Assembly: GCA_040901765.1 (NCBI GenBank)
Contig: JBBDYG010000105.1
Location: 1 to 64,000 of the forward strand
DNA length: 64,000 nt
Direction: 5' to 3'
Source: JBBDYG01 sp040901765
GTDB lineage: Bacteria; Planctomycetota; Planctomycetia; Pirellulales; Lacipirellulaceae
The translations under genes were made by a program, and so were the position numbers. The notes under the pieces were generated by a model. It was not told where the DNA came from, did no database searches, and worked only from the letters and a program-made list of their open reading frames with translations. The stretch's first letter is position 1; each line of letters begins with the position of its first letter. Of this stretch, positions 17,472-27,325 are shown piece after piece.

Positions 17472-17957
17472 CTACCGCGATTTGCGCATGGCGCGGGCGA
17501 TGTCGCGGTCTACGTCGCGTTTCTTGAGCGTCTCGCGTTTGTCGAACATTCGCTTGCCGCGGCAGAGGCCCAACAGCACCTTGGCCCGGCCTCCCTTGAA
17601 GTACATCTTGAGCGGAACCAGTGTCACGTTTCGTTCGTACGCCCGGCTGGCGAATTTCTTGATCTCGCGGCGGTGCAAAAGCAGTTTCCGGCGGCGGCGG
17701 GGGTCGTGGTTCTGCCGGTTGGCGAAGGTGTACTCGGCGATGTCGCAGCCCATCAGCCACACTTCATCTTTGTCCATCCGGCCGTAGGCCTCGTCGAGTG
17801 ACAGCCGGCCGTTGCGCAAGCTCTTCACCTCACTCCCCACGAGCATGATGCCGCACTCCAAGGTCTCCAGCACTTCGTACTCGTGCCGGGCCTTGCGATT
17901 GAGCGCGATCAGCCGCTCGTTAGGGTCTTCGGTGGGTTGCTTGGGTTTTTTCGCCAC
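17472..17957 (-). CDS. smpB: SsrA-binding protein SmpB
   Basis: This 161-residue protein with the GTG start at 17957 has the SmpB landmarks NRKARHEYEV, LVGSEVKSLR, DEAYGR, AEYTFANRQNHDPRRRRKLLLHRREI and KMYFKGGRAKVLLGL, plus the basic tail GKRMFDKRETLKKRD. SmpB binds tmRNA and enables rescue of stalled ribosomes. The frame stays open upstream through a GGATTGC-type repeat, which would add about 48 low-complexity residues. The GTG is chosen because it gives the usual length and starts AKKPKQ. Confidence 0.95.
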   Translation of the reverse strand: MAKKPKQPTEDPNERLIALNRKARHEYEVLETLECGIMLVGSEVKSLRNGRLSLDEAYGRMDKDEVWLMGCDIAEYTFANRQNHDPRRRRKLLLHRREIKKFASRAYERNVTLVPLKMYFKGGRAKVLLGLCRGKRMFDKRETLKKRDVDRDIARAMRKSR

Positions 17958-17970
17958 GGGAGTCAGGACG

Positions 17971-18100
17971 GGGCTGGGGGCTGGGGGCTGGGGATTGCGG
18001 ATTGCGGATTGGGGATTGGGGATTGGGGATTGGGGGGCTGAGAAATGCCAAGTCCAGAACTCTGGTCCCCAGCCCCAAGCCCCTAATCCCCAGCCCCCCA
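17971..18100. repeat. GCTGGGGG / GGATTGG repeat cluster upstream of smpB
   Basis: Tandem GGGGCTGG and GGATTGC/GGGATTG units (17971-18040) face complementary CCCCAGCCCC units (18066-18099). The cluster lies directly upstream of the smpB start and is the same type as the insertion in the PutA linker. The remaining gap to 18178 has no other feature. Confidence 0.65.
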
Positions 18101-18178
18101 AAAAGCCGCGGGCCGCGCGGCATTAGGCACCGGCGGCCCGAGGGATAGTTCTAGTCCAACCCACATGGCGGGAAAAGG

Positions 18179-19315
18179 TTACTCGAGATCCTTTTCTGAT
18201 ATTGGCGCCGCACGGCGGAATTGTTCAATAACTGGATGAACTCCTGGTGGGATTGGTCCGACGTTTTGATCGGGATCCTCGCACTTCCGTCCGTTGGGCG
18301 TCATCAACTGTTGGAAGACGACATACTCAATTTCGGGAACGAGGACGTCGCCGTGGCCGTCGGCGAAAATGACGTTGACCCCGTTTCCGGGATGAGTGCT
18401 TGCCGGGCGGGAATAATAGGGGTAGCCCTGACTATCGGCCGTCGTGACATCCAACACCCGGGGATTTTCCAAACTGATGCGAGCCTGGTTCGTAGGAGCA
18501 GTGGACGCTCCATCGGGTTGTCCGTTGACCACCCAATTCATGCCAAAGTGCTGCTCGCCGAATTGGTCCCCCGAAACGCCGAGCCAACAGTACAAGGGAT
18601 TCTTGTGAATATTCTCCGAGAGCATGAGCGTCGTCGCTGCGCCGTCGCGAATATTGCCACCGAGTTTCGTGGTCACTTTCCCTAAAGTCAAGTTATGGAA
18701 TAGTCCATTGTCCGCCGTGTCACCAAAGCCTGGAGGCGTGAGATATTTGGATCGGTTCCAATCCCAAGCTCCCGCATTGGCAATGTAGGTCAGCGCCGCA
18801 TTTTCCGGCGAGCTTGCCGCATCCGTATCGTCGGGACAGACATAAGACTCCAGCGGAATGACCCTGCGTCGAGCATCACTGCCGCTGGAATCCTCGGTAC
18901 TGTCAACCGTTCGAAGATTATCCCAAAGATCTTGTCGCTCCATTTGTGGAAGAATGACTCCCGCCCAACTAATCCTCGACTTCTCACGACTGTCGGGTGT
19001 GGAATCCTGACTTACGAACCCAGCATTGGCCATACCCGTCCCTTGAATTTGGACCCAACCGCGATTGGCTTGATCCACCGGCTGCACGTACCCTGGGAAC
19101 CGGCCTTTGGACGAGGCGAAGTTCATCACCGCCACGCCTATCTGTCGAAGATTATTGGCGCACGTTGTCTGCCTGGCCCGCGAGCGAACGGCGCTGACGG
19201 CGGGGATCAGCAGGGCCATCAACATGCCGATGATCGTAATGACGACCAACAATTCGACGAGGGTAAAGCCGACGAATCGCCGACGGCACCTCGGGCGGTG
19301 ATGAGAAGTGGACAT
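18179..19315 (-). CDS. DUF1559 protein with type IV pilin-like N-terminus
   Basis: This 378-residue protein has a prepilin signal: a basic leader RPRCRRRFVG, then FTLVELLVVITIIGMLMALL. The Glu at +5 of the hydrophobic helix fits cleavage and N-methylation by a prepilin peptidase. The body is the DUF1559 domain (a CANNLRQIGVAVMNFASSKGRFPG start, FADGHGDVL near the end), a family greatly expanded in Planctomycetes. It is thought to form pseudopilus-like or surface structures, but its function is not established. The upstream gap is 350 bases and repeat-rich. Confidence 0.9.
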   Translation of the reverse strand: MSTSHHRPRCRRRFVGFTLVELLVVITIIGMLMALLIPAVSAVRSRARQTTCANNLRQIGVAVMNFASSKGRFPGYVQPVDQANRGWVQIQGTGMANAGFVSQDSTPDSREKSRISWAGVILPQMERQDLWDNLRTVDSTEDSSGSDARRRVIPLESYVCPDDTDAASSPENAALTYIANAGAWDWNRSKYLTPPGFGDTADNGLFHNLTLGKVTTKLGGNIRDGAATTLMLSENIHKNPLYCWLGVSGDQFGEQHFGMNWVVNGQPDGASTAPTNQARISLENPRVLDVTTADSQGYPYYSRPASTHPGNGVNVIFADGHGDVLVPEIEYVVFQQLMTPNGRKCEDPDQNVGPIPPGVHPVIEQFRRAAPISEKDLE

Positions 19316-19429
19316 GGATTGGGTCTCCCGAATTTCTCTGTTCGCGAAAAGAAGGCTGCCCCTGCTTCAGCGATGTAATTATCACCCATTGGGGGAGAAA
19401 ACGCCAGAGAAAGCGCCGGCTTTTTGCCA

Positions 19430-19485
19430 ATTAGCCGCGTACGCTTCGGGCGCGCTCGAGCGCGTCGCAAGCGAACGCGGCTAAT
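19430..19485. repeat. 56-base nested palindrome
   Basis: Arms ATTAGCCGCGT (19430-19440) and ACGCGGCTAAT (19475-19485) are perfectly complementary. Inside them CGCTT/AAGCG pair, and at the centre lies a 14-base palindrome around CTCGAG. No T-tract follows, so it is not an ordinary terminator. Confidence 0.65.
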
Positions 19486-19540
19486 GGGGAAATGCCGGTC
19501 TGGCTGGAAAATCGGGCTTCTGGCCGCTATCATGCGCGTA

Positions 19541-19642
19541 GTCAGGCTCTGCCTGACGAATCGCCGCTTGCCGGGTTGTCAGGCAGAGCCTGACCTACAA
19601 TCTGACCTACAATCCGCGGTTGTCAGGCACAGCCTGACCTAC
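19541..19642. repeat. Three GTCAGGC..GCCTGAC palindromes upstream of floA
   Basis: Short palindromes of the form GTCAGGC-N3-GCCTGAC at 19541-19557, 19578-19598 and 19622-19642. The last ends 23 bases before the ATG of floA. The same family (here called family A) recurs near 52928, 56770 and 57480. The 19316-19665 gap contains this cluster and the 19430 palindrome and no gene. Confidence 0.75.
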
Positions 19643-19665
19643 GGTTTGGAAAAAGGAGCCACGAC

Positions 19666-20676
19666 ATGTTTCACGCGTTCGCCTCGTTCATACCTCCGTT
19701 GGCCCAGTTGCCTGAAGGCAGGGGCCTGCTGTATGTGGCGGCGGGGCTGCTGCTGATCATCGTGGCGGTGGTGCTGGTGATCATCTTCGTCAATTTCGGC
19801 AGGCTCTGGCTTCAGGCTTGGATGTCCAACGCCCGGGTGGGCTTTCACGAATTGATCGGCATGAGCCTGCGGCAGGTCCACACGCGGACGATCGTCGAAG
19901 CGAAGATTATGGCCATGCAGGCCGGCGTGGGGACCGACCCCGACACAGGCATTACAACCAAGCGGCTCGAAGCGCAGTACCTGGCGGGCGGCAACGTGCC
20001 GCGGGTGATCAGCGCGATCATCGCCGCCCATCGGGCCGATATTGACCTCGATTTCGACCGCGCCGCCGCGATTGACCTCGCCGGCCGCGATGTGCTCGAC
20101 GCGGTGCGGACGAGCGTGTATCCCAAGGTCATCGATTGCCCCGACCCCGAGAAATCGCCGCGGACGATGCTCAGCGCCGTGGCGAAGAACGGCGTGGAAC
20201 TGAAAGTTCGCGCTCGCGTCACGGTGCGGACCAACATCGCACAGCTCATCGGCGGGGCGACCGAGGAGACGATCATCGCCCGGGTGGGCGAGGGGATCAT
20301 CACGGCCATCGGCTCGGCGGCCGATCATTTGGCAGTCATGGAGAACCCCGACCGCATCTCCAAAGCGGTGCTGGCCCGTGGGCTCGACGCCCATACGGCG
20401 TTCGAGATTGTCTCGATCGACATTGCCGACATCGACGTGGGGGAGAATATCGGCGCGAGGTTGCAGGCGGATCAGGCCGAGGCCGACACCCGCAAAGCGC
20501 AGGCCCTGGCGGAGACGCGCCGCGCGAATGCGATTGCCCGCGAGCAGGAAATGAAAGCCCAAGTGGCCGCTAACCGCGCCAACGTGGTTCTGGCGGAGGC
20601 TGCCGTTCCGATGGCCATCGCCCAAGCGTTCCGCAAGGGAAACTTAGAGGTTCTGGGCCAAAATGGCAGGCCGTAG
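19666..20676 (+). CDS. floA: Flotillin-like protein FloA
   Basis: This 336-residue protein has one N-terminal membrane helix (about residues 22-45), then a conserved SPFH-like domain (RVGFHELIGMSLRQVHTRTIVEAKIMA, GLDAHTAFEIVSIDIADIDVGENIGARLQ). An Ala/Glu-rich coiled coil follows (QADQAEADTRKAQALAETRRANA). Length and text match the FloA/YqfA family (UPF0365) of bacterial membrane-microdomain proteins. AGGAG-like bases precede the ATG. It has no NfeD partner gene next to it here. Confidence 0.94.
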   Translation: MFHAFASFIPPLAQLPEGRGLLYVAAGLLLIIVAVVLVIIFVNFGRLWLQAWMSNARVGFHELIGMSLRQVHTRTIVEAKIMAMQAGVGTDPDTGITTKRLEAQYLAGGNVPRVISAIIAAHRADIDLDFDRAAAIDLAGRDVLDAVRTSVYPKVIDCPDPEKSPRTMLSAVAKNGVELKVRARVTVRTNIAQLIGGATEETIIARVGEGIITAIGSAADHLAVMENPDRISKAVLARGLDAHTAFEIVSIDIADIDVGENIGARLQADQAEADTRKAQALAETRRANAIAREQEMKAQVAANRANVVLAEAAVPMAIAQAFRKGNLEVLGQNGRP

Positions 20677-20701
20677 ACCGTGCCGGAGCGAAAACACATC
20701 G

Positions 20702-21430
20702 CTATTGCAGTCGTAGAGCCTGCATTACGGCGTTATCTAGCGAGCTGAAGTTCGAGGATGACCCAAGTGTTCCCTCCTCGCCATCCGTCGAATCCGACGA
20801 GGGCACGCCGCTCTCGTTCGGAGCGCCAGACTCCGTGCTAGGCTGAGCCGCTAATTCCCAACGCCGATTGCGAAAGGCGAACTGGAAGGTCTTCCGTTCC
20901 TCATCCGAATCGCTCTTGCCCACCGAATCCCGCAATAGAGCGCTTGGAACCCGCTTAACGCTCGGCTCAAGGCCTGCAATCACTTCCGAGTCGAGAACCT
21001 GAATTCCATCTTGAATCGTGTCGCCCGCGGTTTGGTTCCCGGTGGATTCTTCGGAGTCCTGCTTCTCGTCAGACTTTTCCGATGGCAGCTCTCGGGGCGG
21101 TCGATAAGAGTGACTCCACCGGGTGGCAACCGTAATGTTGCCGCGGTACTCCCCCCCCGGGTTGGCGGGCGGAGTGAATTCATGGCCGATCACTTCGCGA
21201 CTGACCCTGAAGTCGGAGAACGCGCCGTTATCAATTGCCGTGAGGGGCTGATCTTGAAGTTGATCGAGGTAGTGCCGCAAGTTCTCCACCACTCGCTCGA
21301 AGGAGGCGGCAGGATTCGTCGCGGTGGGAACCGACGGGACAGGTTTCTTTGAATCCGAGCATCCAAGCAACGGAATGATGGCCACAATCCAAGCGATGCT
21401 CCAACCCCAGCCGTTTCTCGAACGCTTCAT
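20702..21430 (-). CDS. Putative lipoprotein of unknown function
   Basis: From the ATG at 21430 this gives about 242 residues with a basic start, a hydrophobic stretch and the lipobox LLGC, so the protein is probably a lipoprotein. The middle is rich in Ser, Glu and Gln (SEKSDEKQDSEES) and the C-terminus in Ser, Gly and Asp. I do not recognise the family. It lies in the same orientation as two TPR genes, with a gap of about 180 bases. Confidence 0.65.
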   Translation of the reverse strand: MKRSRNGWGWSIAWIVAIIPLLGCSDSKKPVPSVPTATNPAASFERVVENLRHYLDQLQDQPLTAIDNGAFSDFRVSREVIGHEFTPPANPGGEYRGNITVATRWSHSYRPPRELPSEKSDEKQDSEESTGNQTAGDTIQDGIQVLDSEVIAGLEPSVKRVPSALLRDSVGKSDSDEERKTFQFAFRNRRWELAAQPSTESGAPNESGVPSSDSTDGEEGTLGSSSNFSSLDNAVMQALRLQ

Positions 21431-21607
21431 TTCGCTTTCCATCCAAAGGGCGGTGCGCGATTCAGCATCCGCCAAGGTGATGCCAGGGCGATCCTCGCGT
21501 GGATTCGCACTTAGAATAAGAATATCATTCGAGCCGGCGCCCGGCCATTGCGGCGAAGGAATCGATCGCGCGGAATATTCCGGCAATCCCGCGAAAAGGC
21601 CTGAAAA

Positions 21608-22576
21608 CTAGAACGGACTTCCCTCTTCGTCGGCGGGCGGCACCGCCGGAATCTCGTTGGGTGATTCGCCAAATTCGGCCGGCATTTCGGGCGATCCGAA
21701 GGGATCGACTTCGGTGGAGGGAGCTGCCCCGCCCAAATCTTGTGGCATATCGGGAGGCATTTCGCCGCCACCGATGCTTGGGACCATGCCCCGGATTCGG
21801 TCCACATCGACCGTGGGCAACTGACGACCGAGAATGCGGCCAAAAATGCCGGGCAGACTGCCAGCCTTCACCGATCCTGCGGTTGCTTCGGGAGCGCCCT
21901 CGCCCGCGGCGTCCGGAATGTCCGTCGCTGCTGCCTGGCTTACGGGATCGTCGGCGAATGGATCGCCTTGGTCGGCCGCCACAACTTCCTCCGGCGCGAC
22001 GGCTGGGGCTACTGGAACTGTCGGCAAAGCCTCTTCGGGAATCAAAAGCGTCGCCAGTTGGCTAGGCTCGACGGGGTTGCTCAAGGCGTCGAGGGACAAT
22101 CGAACCGGACGCCGGCCGGCCGAAGTCTGGATTCGCAGATGCTGGTCGTAGCGGCGACGAGCATTTTCAATCGCACGATTTGCTTGGTCGAGTTTGGCGG
22201 CACGACGGAACTGCTCAAGCTTGAGCCGGTTGGCGCCTTGCACACGCTGGAGCGCTTCGCCGATTCCATACGCACTGGCGTTGGAATTGGCCTCGATTGC
22301 GGCACCGGTTCGCAACAGGTCGTCGGCCTCTCCGGTGCGACCTAGCCGCAACAGGGCGAGAGCTCGGAAGTAGTAAGGCCGAGGATCGTTGGGGCTTAAC
22401 TCGGCCGCACGGTAGAGATACACGTCGGCGCGGTTTAGATTGCCGGAGAAATAGCTATGCACGCCGTGGCTATACATCTCGGCGGCGCTGCTGGAACGAT
22501 CGGCGGCCTCCGTCGAGCTTGGGGCGACGGACAGAATCAACACCAGCAACACGCACCAATGCGAGGGGCGGATCAT
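21608..22576 (-). CDS. Secreted TPR-repeat protein
   Basis: From the ATG at 22576 this is about 322 residues with a signal peptide (HWCVLLVLILSVAPSSTEAA). Two TPR-like units near residues 35-105 follow (SHGVHSYFSGNLNRADVYLY, PYYFRALALLRLGRTGEADD), then a helical segment and a long Pro/Glu/Asp-rich tail with DPF motifs. TPRs mediate protein-protein contact; the partner is unknown. An alternative ATG at 22618 adds 14 residues. It lies next to the very large TPR protein, which may be functionally linked. Confidence 0.7.
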   Translation of the reverse strand: MIRPSHWCVLLVLILSVAPSSTEAADRSSSAAEMYSHGVHSYFSGNLNRADVYLYRAAELSPNDPRPYYFRALALLRLGRTGEADDLLRTGAAIEANSNASAYGIGEALQRVQGANRLKLEQFRRAAKLDQANRAIENARRRYDQHLRIQTSAGRRPVRLSLDALSNPVEPSQLATLLIPEEALPTVPVAPAVAPEEVVAADQGDPFADDPVSQAAATDIPDAAGEGAPEATAGSVKAGSLPGIFGRILGRQLPTVDVDRIRGMVPSIGGGEMPPDMPQDLGGAAPSTEVDPFGSPEMPAEFGESPNEIPAVPPADEEGSPF

Positions 22577-22807
22577 AGGATGCTCCAACCGGGCGAACCT
22601 GCGGCACAAAAGCTCCATGTTAAGCGGCGGGCCGCGCCGACTCAACTCACTGCTCGAAAACTGCAAAGTCCGCCAGAAAGTAGCAGGCACACTCCTAGTT
22701 CCGTCGCCGTCCCACGAAATCGCAAGGTTTTCACCAGTTCCGTTGCGGCACGTCGCAGATCGGCCGCGGCGGACGGATCGTGCCTACTACTTTGCTGGCC
22801 CGACCGG

Positions 22808-25800
22808 CTAAAGCGACGCGCTGCGAAGTTCGGGGTTTTCGATCTTTTCCTTCGTCTTTTCGTATTGGTCCCATTCCATGTGATTGAGCTCGGTCCGGTC
22901 CAGCCCTAATGCGAGGGCCTGCTTCCAGGCTAGTTCGGCGTTCGTTCCGTCGTTCGCCTGAAGGTGTGCGAGGGCCTTGTGATACCACTTCGAGGCAGTT
23001 GGGCCATCAATCACCGCCAACTCCAGATCGGCAATCGCTTCGGGATACTGTTTTTGGGCCAGGAACACAACCGCCCGGGTGTCGAGAATATCCGAGGTGG
23101 GGCCAATGATCTGTACCGCCTCCTGCACCAGCTTGTAGGCTTCGCCGCTACTGGTTTCTTTGGCGCCGCCCAAAGCCAGGAGGAACGCCAGGTTGTTGAG
23201 CACAATCGCCCGCGCCTGCCCCTCGACGTCGCTGCGCTCGAGGAGTTTCCGATACATGGCCGCTGCCGCCTCGTACTTTCCACCGAGGTCGTGCAACTCC
23301 GCCTGCTGCAATTGCAGCGTGATTCCCTCGGGGTCGTCGCGGAGTGCCCGATCGAGCCACGCCTGGACCTGCGGATCGAATCGGTCGCCGAGATCCTCTC
23401 GTTTTGTGCGGAGCACCGACAGTCCCGATTGAATCAGGGCCGGCGCCGGAAGTTGGCCTTGTAGTTGGTCGAGCAGCTCGAAACCCTTCTCCGCATCGCG
23501 ATGCACGCCGAGGAAGGTCGCCAGTTGCGGAATGTATTCAGGCTTTTTGCTGGCGATAATTCGATAAAGCTGCTCGGCGGTGTCGTAGTCCTTCAGTTCG
23601 GTAATCAATTCCGCCACGCGGGCGGCGGCGGGGATCGAGTCGTCACTTAATTGAGATAGGTCGGCCGGCAACAGCCGCCGCAGGGCACTGCGGGCTTCGG
23701 CCTGTTTGCCGGTCTTAATGGCTAACCTTGCCACCAACTCCATCGTGCTAGGCGCTGTGGGAGCGACTTCCGCCAGTCGGTTGAGTTGTCGGGTGGCTTC
23801 CGCCAGATCGGCGGTTCCACCGCGATCGAGGAGCATTTGAATGAACGTCCCACGGGGCGCTTCGGCATCGGGGTAACGCGCGATTAACTCGACCATGTGC
23901 GGTCGCGCCTGGTCCCATTTACTGGTGAGGAAATAAAGCTTTCCGAGAATCATGTCGTCGCCGATCGCCAGTGGCTGATTCTGCTTTAACGCCGACAGGA
24001 GCGCGACCGCCTTCAGACGCGAGATCGGCTCTGGGCGCGGGGCCAGAATTCGGGCCATGCGAAGCTGATCCTCGACGGCCAGTTCGCCCCCAACGGCATT
24101 GGAGGCGAGCAGCCTTTCGGCCTTGAGCAACTTTTGATAGTCGCCGGTTTGGGCGAGGATTTCAGCCGCGGTCCGCCGGGCCCACAGGACATTTTCGTCC
24201 TGCGGTTCGGCCTTGCCTTCCGTCGCCGCCTTGAGGATGCGATTGATGAGCGGAGTTGCATGGCTGAGCTTGTTCGCCTGTATCGGATAACCGTTTCCCA
24301 GGTAGTAAGCCGCCAAGAATCGCATGGCCCGCACGTCGTCGGGATTATTCTCCATCGCCGCGCGGTAGCGGTTTTCGGCGTCGAACCAGCGACCGGTGAT
24401 TTCGTAACATCGGGCTAGTACGAGCGGAAGTTCATCCTCGGGCAGGGAGAGCTGCACCTGGCGTATCGCTTCGGCCGCGCGATCGAGCTGCATCGTCGTC
24501 CGCAGAAAGCCTACCCAGGTAAGCCAGACGTCGGGGGAACGGGGGGCCAGTCGAACGGCCTTTTCCAATCCTTTTCCGGCCTTCGTAAGCTGTTCCGCAA
24601 GCGCTTGCCGCTCGGCGGGAGTCATCGATGCGCTTTCCACAGTCAGCGTAAACTGATCTTCTGTTGAAGCGTCGGGATCGGGATTGGCAGTCGCTGCTTT
24701 GACCTCGAATTTTTTGTCAGTCGCAATCGTTTTCAGCACGAACTGCCCATACCAATGTTGTTTGGCGGCATTTTCGGCATCGGTCTCGATAACCACGTCG
24801 GCCGTCTTCAACGCCTCGCCCTTGTCGCCCGTATTGAGCAGCACGTCGGCGTACTGCTGGCCGAACGAACGTTGGAGCACGGACCTGTCGAGCATTTCGA
24901 GGGCCGCTCGGGCATCGACCCAGCGACCGCGACGGATGAGGAGTTGTGCATACTGCAAGAGATTGATAGGCGCTCCGCGTCCGAGTTTCATTGCTTTGTC
25001 GTAGCTCTCCAGCGCCGCCGCTTCGTCGCGGCGATTCAGCTCGATTTCGGCTTGCAACAAGTATAACTCGTTCCAATCGGGACGATCCAATAAAGCCTTA
25101 GTCACCAGAGCTTCGGCTTGCTGCAGTGCCTCCGCACCCGCCTGACCTCGCGCCACCTGCGACAGCAGCCGCTGGGCCTCGGTATAGATCCAGGTGCTGT
25201 TCTGCTCGCTTCTAACAATCTCCAATATCGCATCCTGAGCCTGCTTCATTCCGACATCGTCGTTTTCCTCGCGGGCCATCTTGAACAGCATGACGCGCGT
25301 CGCCAAATCGCCCGGCGCCAATTCGGTGACCTTCTTCCAACAGGTCTCCGCCTCGTCGCGAAGCCGGATACTCAGGAATTTAGCGCCCAGCGCGGACCAT
25401 AACTGCACTTGCTGCTGGTTTTCCCACTCCTGGGTTCCCTCGGTTAACGTCATTAATTGATTTTTCAGCGTCGCATCGCTGGTGTCTGCGCTGCCGAGGT
25501 TGCTCAACGCGATGAGCAGGTCGGCCCTGTCCATCCGCAGTTGCGGAGTGTCGCCAAATTTCTCGACGATCGATTGATGCAATTCGAGCGCTTTGCTCGG
25601 GCCTTGTTCGGGGTCGCTCGACACAAGCAACATCGCCGCTCGGCGGACGTTCAAATTGTCCGGATCCTGTTTATAAGCTTCCCTGATCATCTCGCGCGCG
25701 GCAACGTAATCGCCGCGCTGCATCAGCACGTGTACTTTCAGCAGAGTCTTTGCAGCGCCGGTCAATCCGTGTTTCGTGGATTGCTCTTCCACCTTCTTGT

Positions 25801-27325
25801 TAATCTCGGACCAATCCTGCTCGTCCTTGGGCCGCAGCTTCATGTCCGCGATCATTCGGCTCAAATCCACGTCCGTGGACTTGTTCTGTAGGGGACCAAG
25901 CATACCTTCAATTCGCGCAACTCCCGCCTGTGCCGGCACGTTGTTTGGGTCCGACTCCAGCGCCAACTTATACGCCGAGATCGCCAAGTCGAGGTCACCG
26001 AGCTTCTCGTTGCACAACCCTAACTGGAAGTTGATCCGCGTGAGCATTTCGGGCCGTTGGTCAATCTGCGGCAGCGACTTGAACTGCTTCAACATCTCGT
26101 GAGCTGGGAACCATTTTTCTTCGGCCAGCAGGCAATTTGCCTCGATGTAGTCAGCCGCGACCGAGTTACCCACTTCACGAAGCTTGTCGCCCGTTTTGCG
26201 AGCACTGGACATGTCCTGTTGGCTCAGGTACAGATTGGCCATGAATTCATAGAGTGCGTACTGAAATCGCTCGTCGATTTTGGTAAGCCCGAGCTCCAAG
26301 TGCTCGATTGCCTTTTTGGCGTCATTTTTGAGCACCTCCAGGCTAGCCAGGTGCTGATAGAACCGAATGTCCTCAGGATGGGCGGCAACACCGGCCTCCA
26401 GGAGAGCGCGACAGGCGGCAAGATCTTCGTCGGACAGGCTCGCCTGGGAATCCTCCTTCAACTTCTCTTGCCTTTGCTCCTGCAAATCGAGCAATTGCAT
26501 TTCGATATTCGCGGCAAGTGCGTCAGCGCTGTTGGGGTCGATTTCATACGCTTTTTTCAAGTCCTCCTTCGCCGATTCGGCCTCGTCGAGGGAACGGCGA
26601 TAACTGGCGCGCTGCAAATAGGCTTCCACCTTCTCGGGATTTGCTTCCACGAGTTGATTCATCACGCGGTCGGCTAACTCGGGCCGCCGCTCCGTGCCGC
26701 GCAGAACCTGGGCGGCGCCGCGATACACAGCCGTTTCGCCGGGTGCTGTGGCCTTCGACACATCAAACGTATCGGTGCCCTTGTCGTAGCCAATCAATAC
26801 ATAAGCGTTATCGAGGGCTTCGGGTTCTTTGTTCTGAAACATGCACGTGGACTGAATGCGCAATAACTCGGCGTCCTTGGGATTGCCATTCAGGAGCACT
26901 TTAAGATGCGCCAGCGCTTCCTTTTGGCCGAACCCGAATTTCAAAGTCAGATCAACTAGCCGCCGACGAAGTTTTTGCTCGTCACTGTATTTGCGCAGGG
27001 TAGTTTCCATGACTTGTCGAGCGCTCTGATATTCCTTAAAAGTCCAATTTTCAAGATTCTTCTCGTTCTCGCCGATTTCGGCCCACACGTTCGCCCATCG
27101 CACCTCCACTTCGCGGTCGTCGGGTCGGACCGTGAGATAATTGCGCAGATATTGCTCTTCTTCACGAAGTTTGTCTTCCGCCTTGGCCTTATCGGCCTGT
27201 TCGACGAGGCTGCCGGCTTTGCGCTCGACCTGGTACCGCCACAGCCCGTAAACGGCGCCGGAGCAGACCAGCACGCCGACCAGAAGCACGACCAATAACG
27301 TGTAGTTAACGCGATAACGTTGCAT
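22808..27325 (-). CDS. Very large TPR-repeat membrane-anchored protein
   Basis: From the ATG at 27325 this gives about 1505 residues. One membrane helix lies near the start (YTLLVVLLVGVLVCSGAVYGL), and the rest is helical-repeat sequence with many TPR signatures (for example DEAESAKEDLKKAYEIDPNS, GDLDLAISAYKLALESDPNN, PEAIADLELAVIDG). The layout suggests a periplasmic scaffold anchored to the membrane, comparable in style to PEP-CTERM-system TPR lipoproteins, though no lipobox or exosortase gene is present. The start is chosen because the upstream 56 codons carry no hydrophobic or conserved sequence. Confidence 0.8.
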   Translation of the reverse strand: MQRYRVNYTLLVVLLVGVLVCSGAVYGLWRYQVERKAGSLVEQADKAKAEDKLREEEQYLRNYLTVRPDDREVEVRWANVWAEIGENEKNLENWTFKEYQSARQVMETTLRKYSDEQKLRRRLVDLTLKFGFGQKEALAHLKVLLNGNPKDAELLRIQSTCMFQNKEPEALDNAYVLIGYDKGTDTFDVSKATAPGETAVYRGAAQVLRGTERRPELADRVMNQLVEANPEKVEAYLQRASYRRSLDEAESAKEDLKKAYEIDPNSADALAANIEMQLLDLQEQRQEKLKEDSQASLSDEDLAACRALLEAGVAAHPEDIRFYQHLASLEVLKNDAKKAIEHLELGLTKIDERFQYALYEFMANLYLSQQDMSSARKTGDKLREVGNSVAADYIEANCLLAEEKWFPAHEMLKQFKSLPQIDQRPEMLTRINFQLGLCNEKLGDLDLAISAYKLALESDPNNVPAQAGVARIEGMLGPLQNKSTDVDLSRMIADMKLRPKDEQDWSEINKKVEEQSTKHGLTGAAKTLLKVHVLMQRGDYVAAREMIREAYKQDPDNLNVRRAAMLLVSSDPEQGPSKALELHQSIVEKFGDTPQLRMDRADLLIALSNLGSADTSDATLKNQLMTLTEGTQEWENQQQVQLWSALGAKFLSIRLRDEAETCWKKVTELAPGDLATRVMLFKMAREENDDVGMKQAQDAILEIVRSEQNSTWIYTEAQRLLSQVARGQAGAEALQQAEALVTKALLDRPDWNELYLLQAEIELNRRDEAAALESYDKAMKLGRGAPINLLQYAQLLIRRGRWVDARAALEMLDRSVLQRSFGQQYADVLLNTGDKGEALKTADVVIETDAENAAKQHWYGQFVLKTIATDKKFEVKAATANPDPDASTEDQFTLTVESASMTPAERQALAEQLTKAGKGLEKAVRLAPRSPDVWLTWVGFLRTTMQLDRAAEAIRQVQLSLPEDELPLVLARCYEITGRWFDAENRYRAAMENNPDDVRAMRFLAAYYLGNGYPIQANKLSHATPLINRILKAATEGKAEPQDENVLWARRTAAEILAQTGDYQKLLKAERLLASNAVGGELAVEDQLRMARILAPRPEPISRLKAVALLSALKQNQPLAIGDDMILGKLYFLTSKWDQARPHMVELIARYPDAEAPRGTFIQMLLDRGGTADLAEATRQLNRLAEVAPTAPSTMELVARLAIKTGKQAEARSALRRLLPADLSQLSDDSIPAAARVAELITELKDYDTAEQLYRIIASKKPEYIPQLATFLGVHRDAEKGFELLDQLQGQLPAPALIQSGLSVLRTKREDLGDRFDPQVQAWLDRALRDDPEGITLQLQQAELHDLGGKYEAAAAMYRKLLERSDVEGQARAIVLNNLAFLLALGGAKETSSGEAYKLVQEAVQIIGPTSDILDTRAVVFLAQKQYPEAIADLELAVIDGPTASKWYHKALAHLQANDGTNAELAWKQALALGLDRTELNHMEWDQYEKTKEKIENPELRSASL

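Noticed and set aside
17971..18040. Tandem GGATTGC/GGGATTG units that could suggest a CRISPR array
   Set aside because: Units are short, directly adjacent, with no spacers, and the same repeat forms hairpins elsewhere.
19639..20625. 328-codon open frame opposite floA
   Set aside because: Antisense shadow with His/Arg-rich, unordered composition; FloA is unambiguous.
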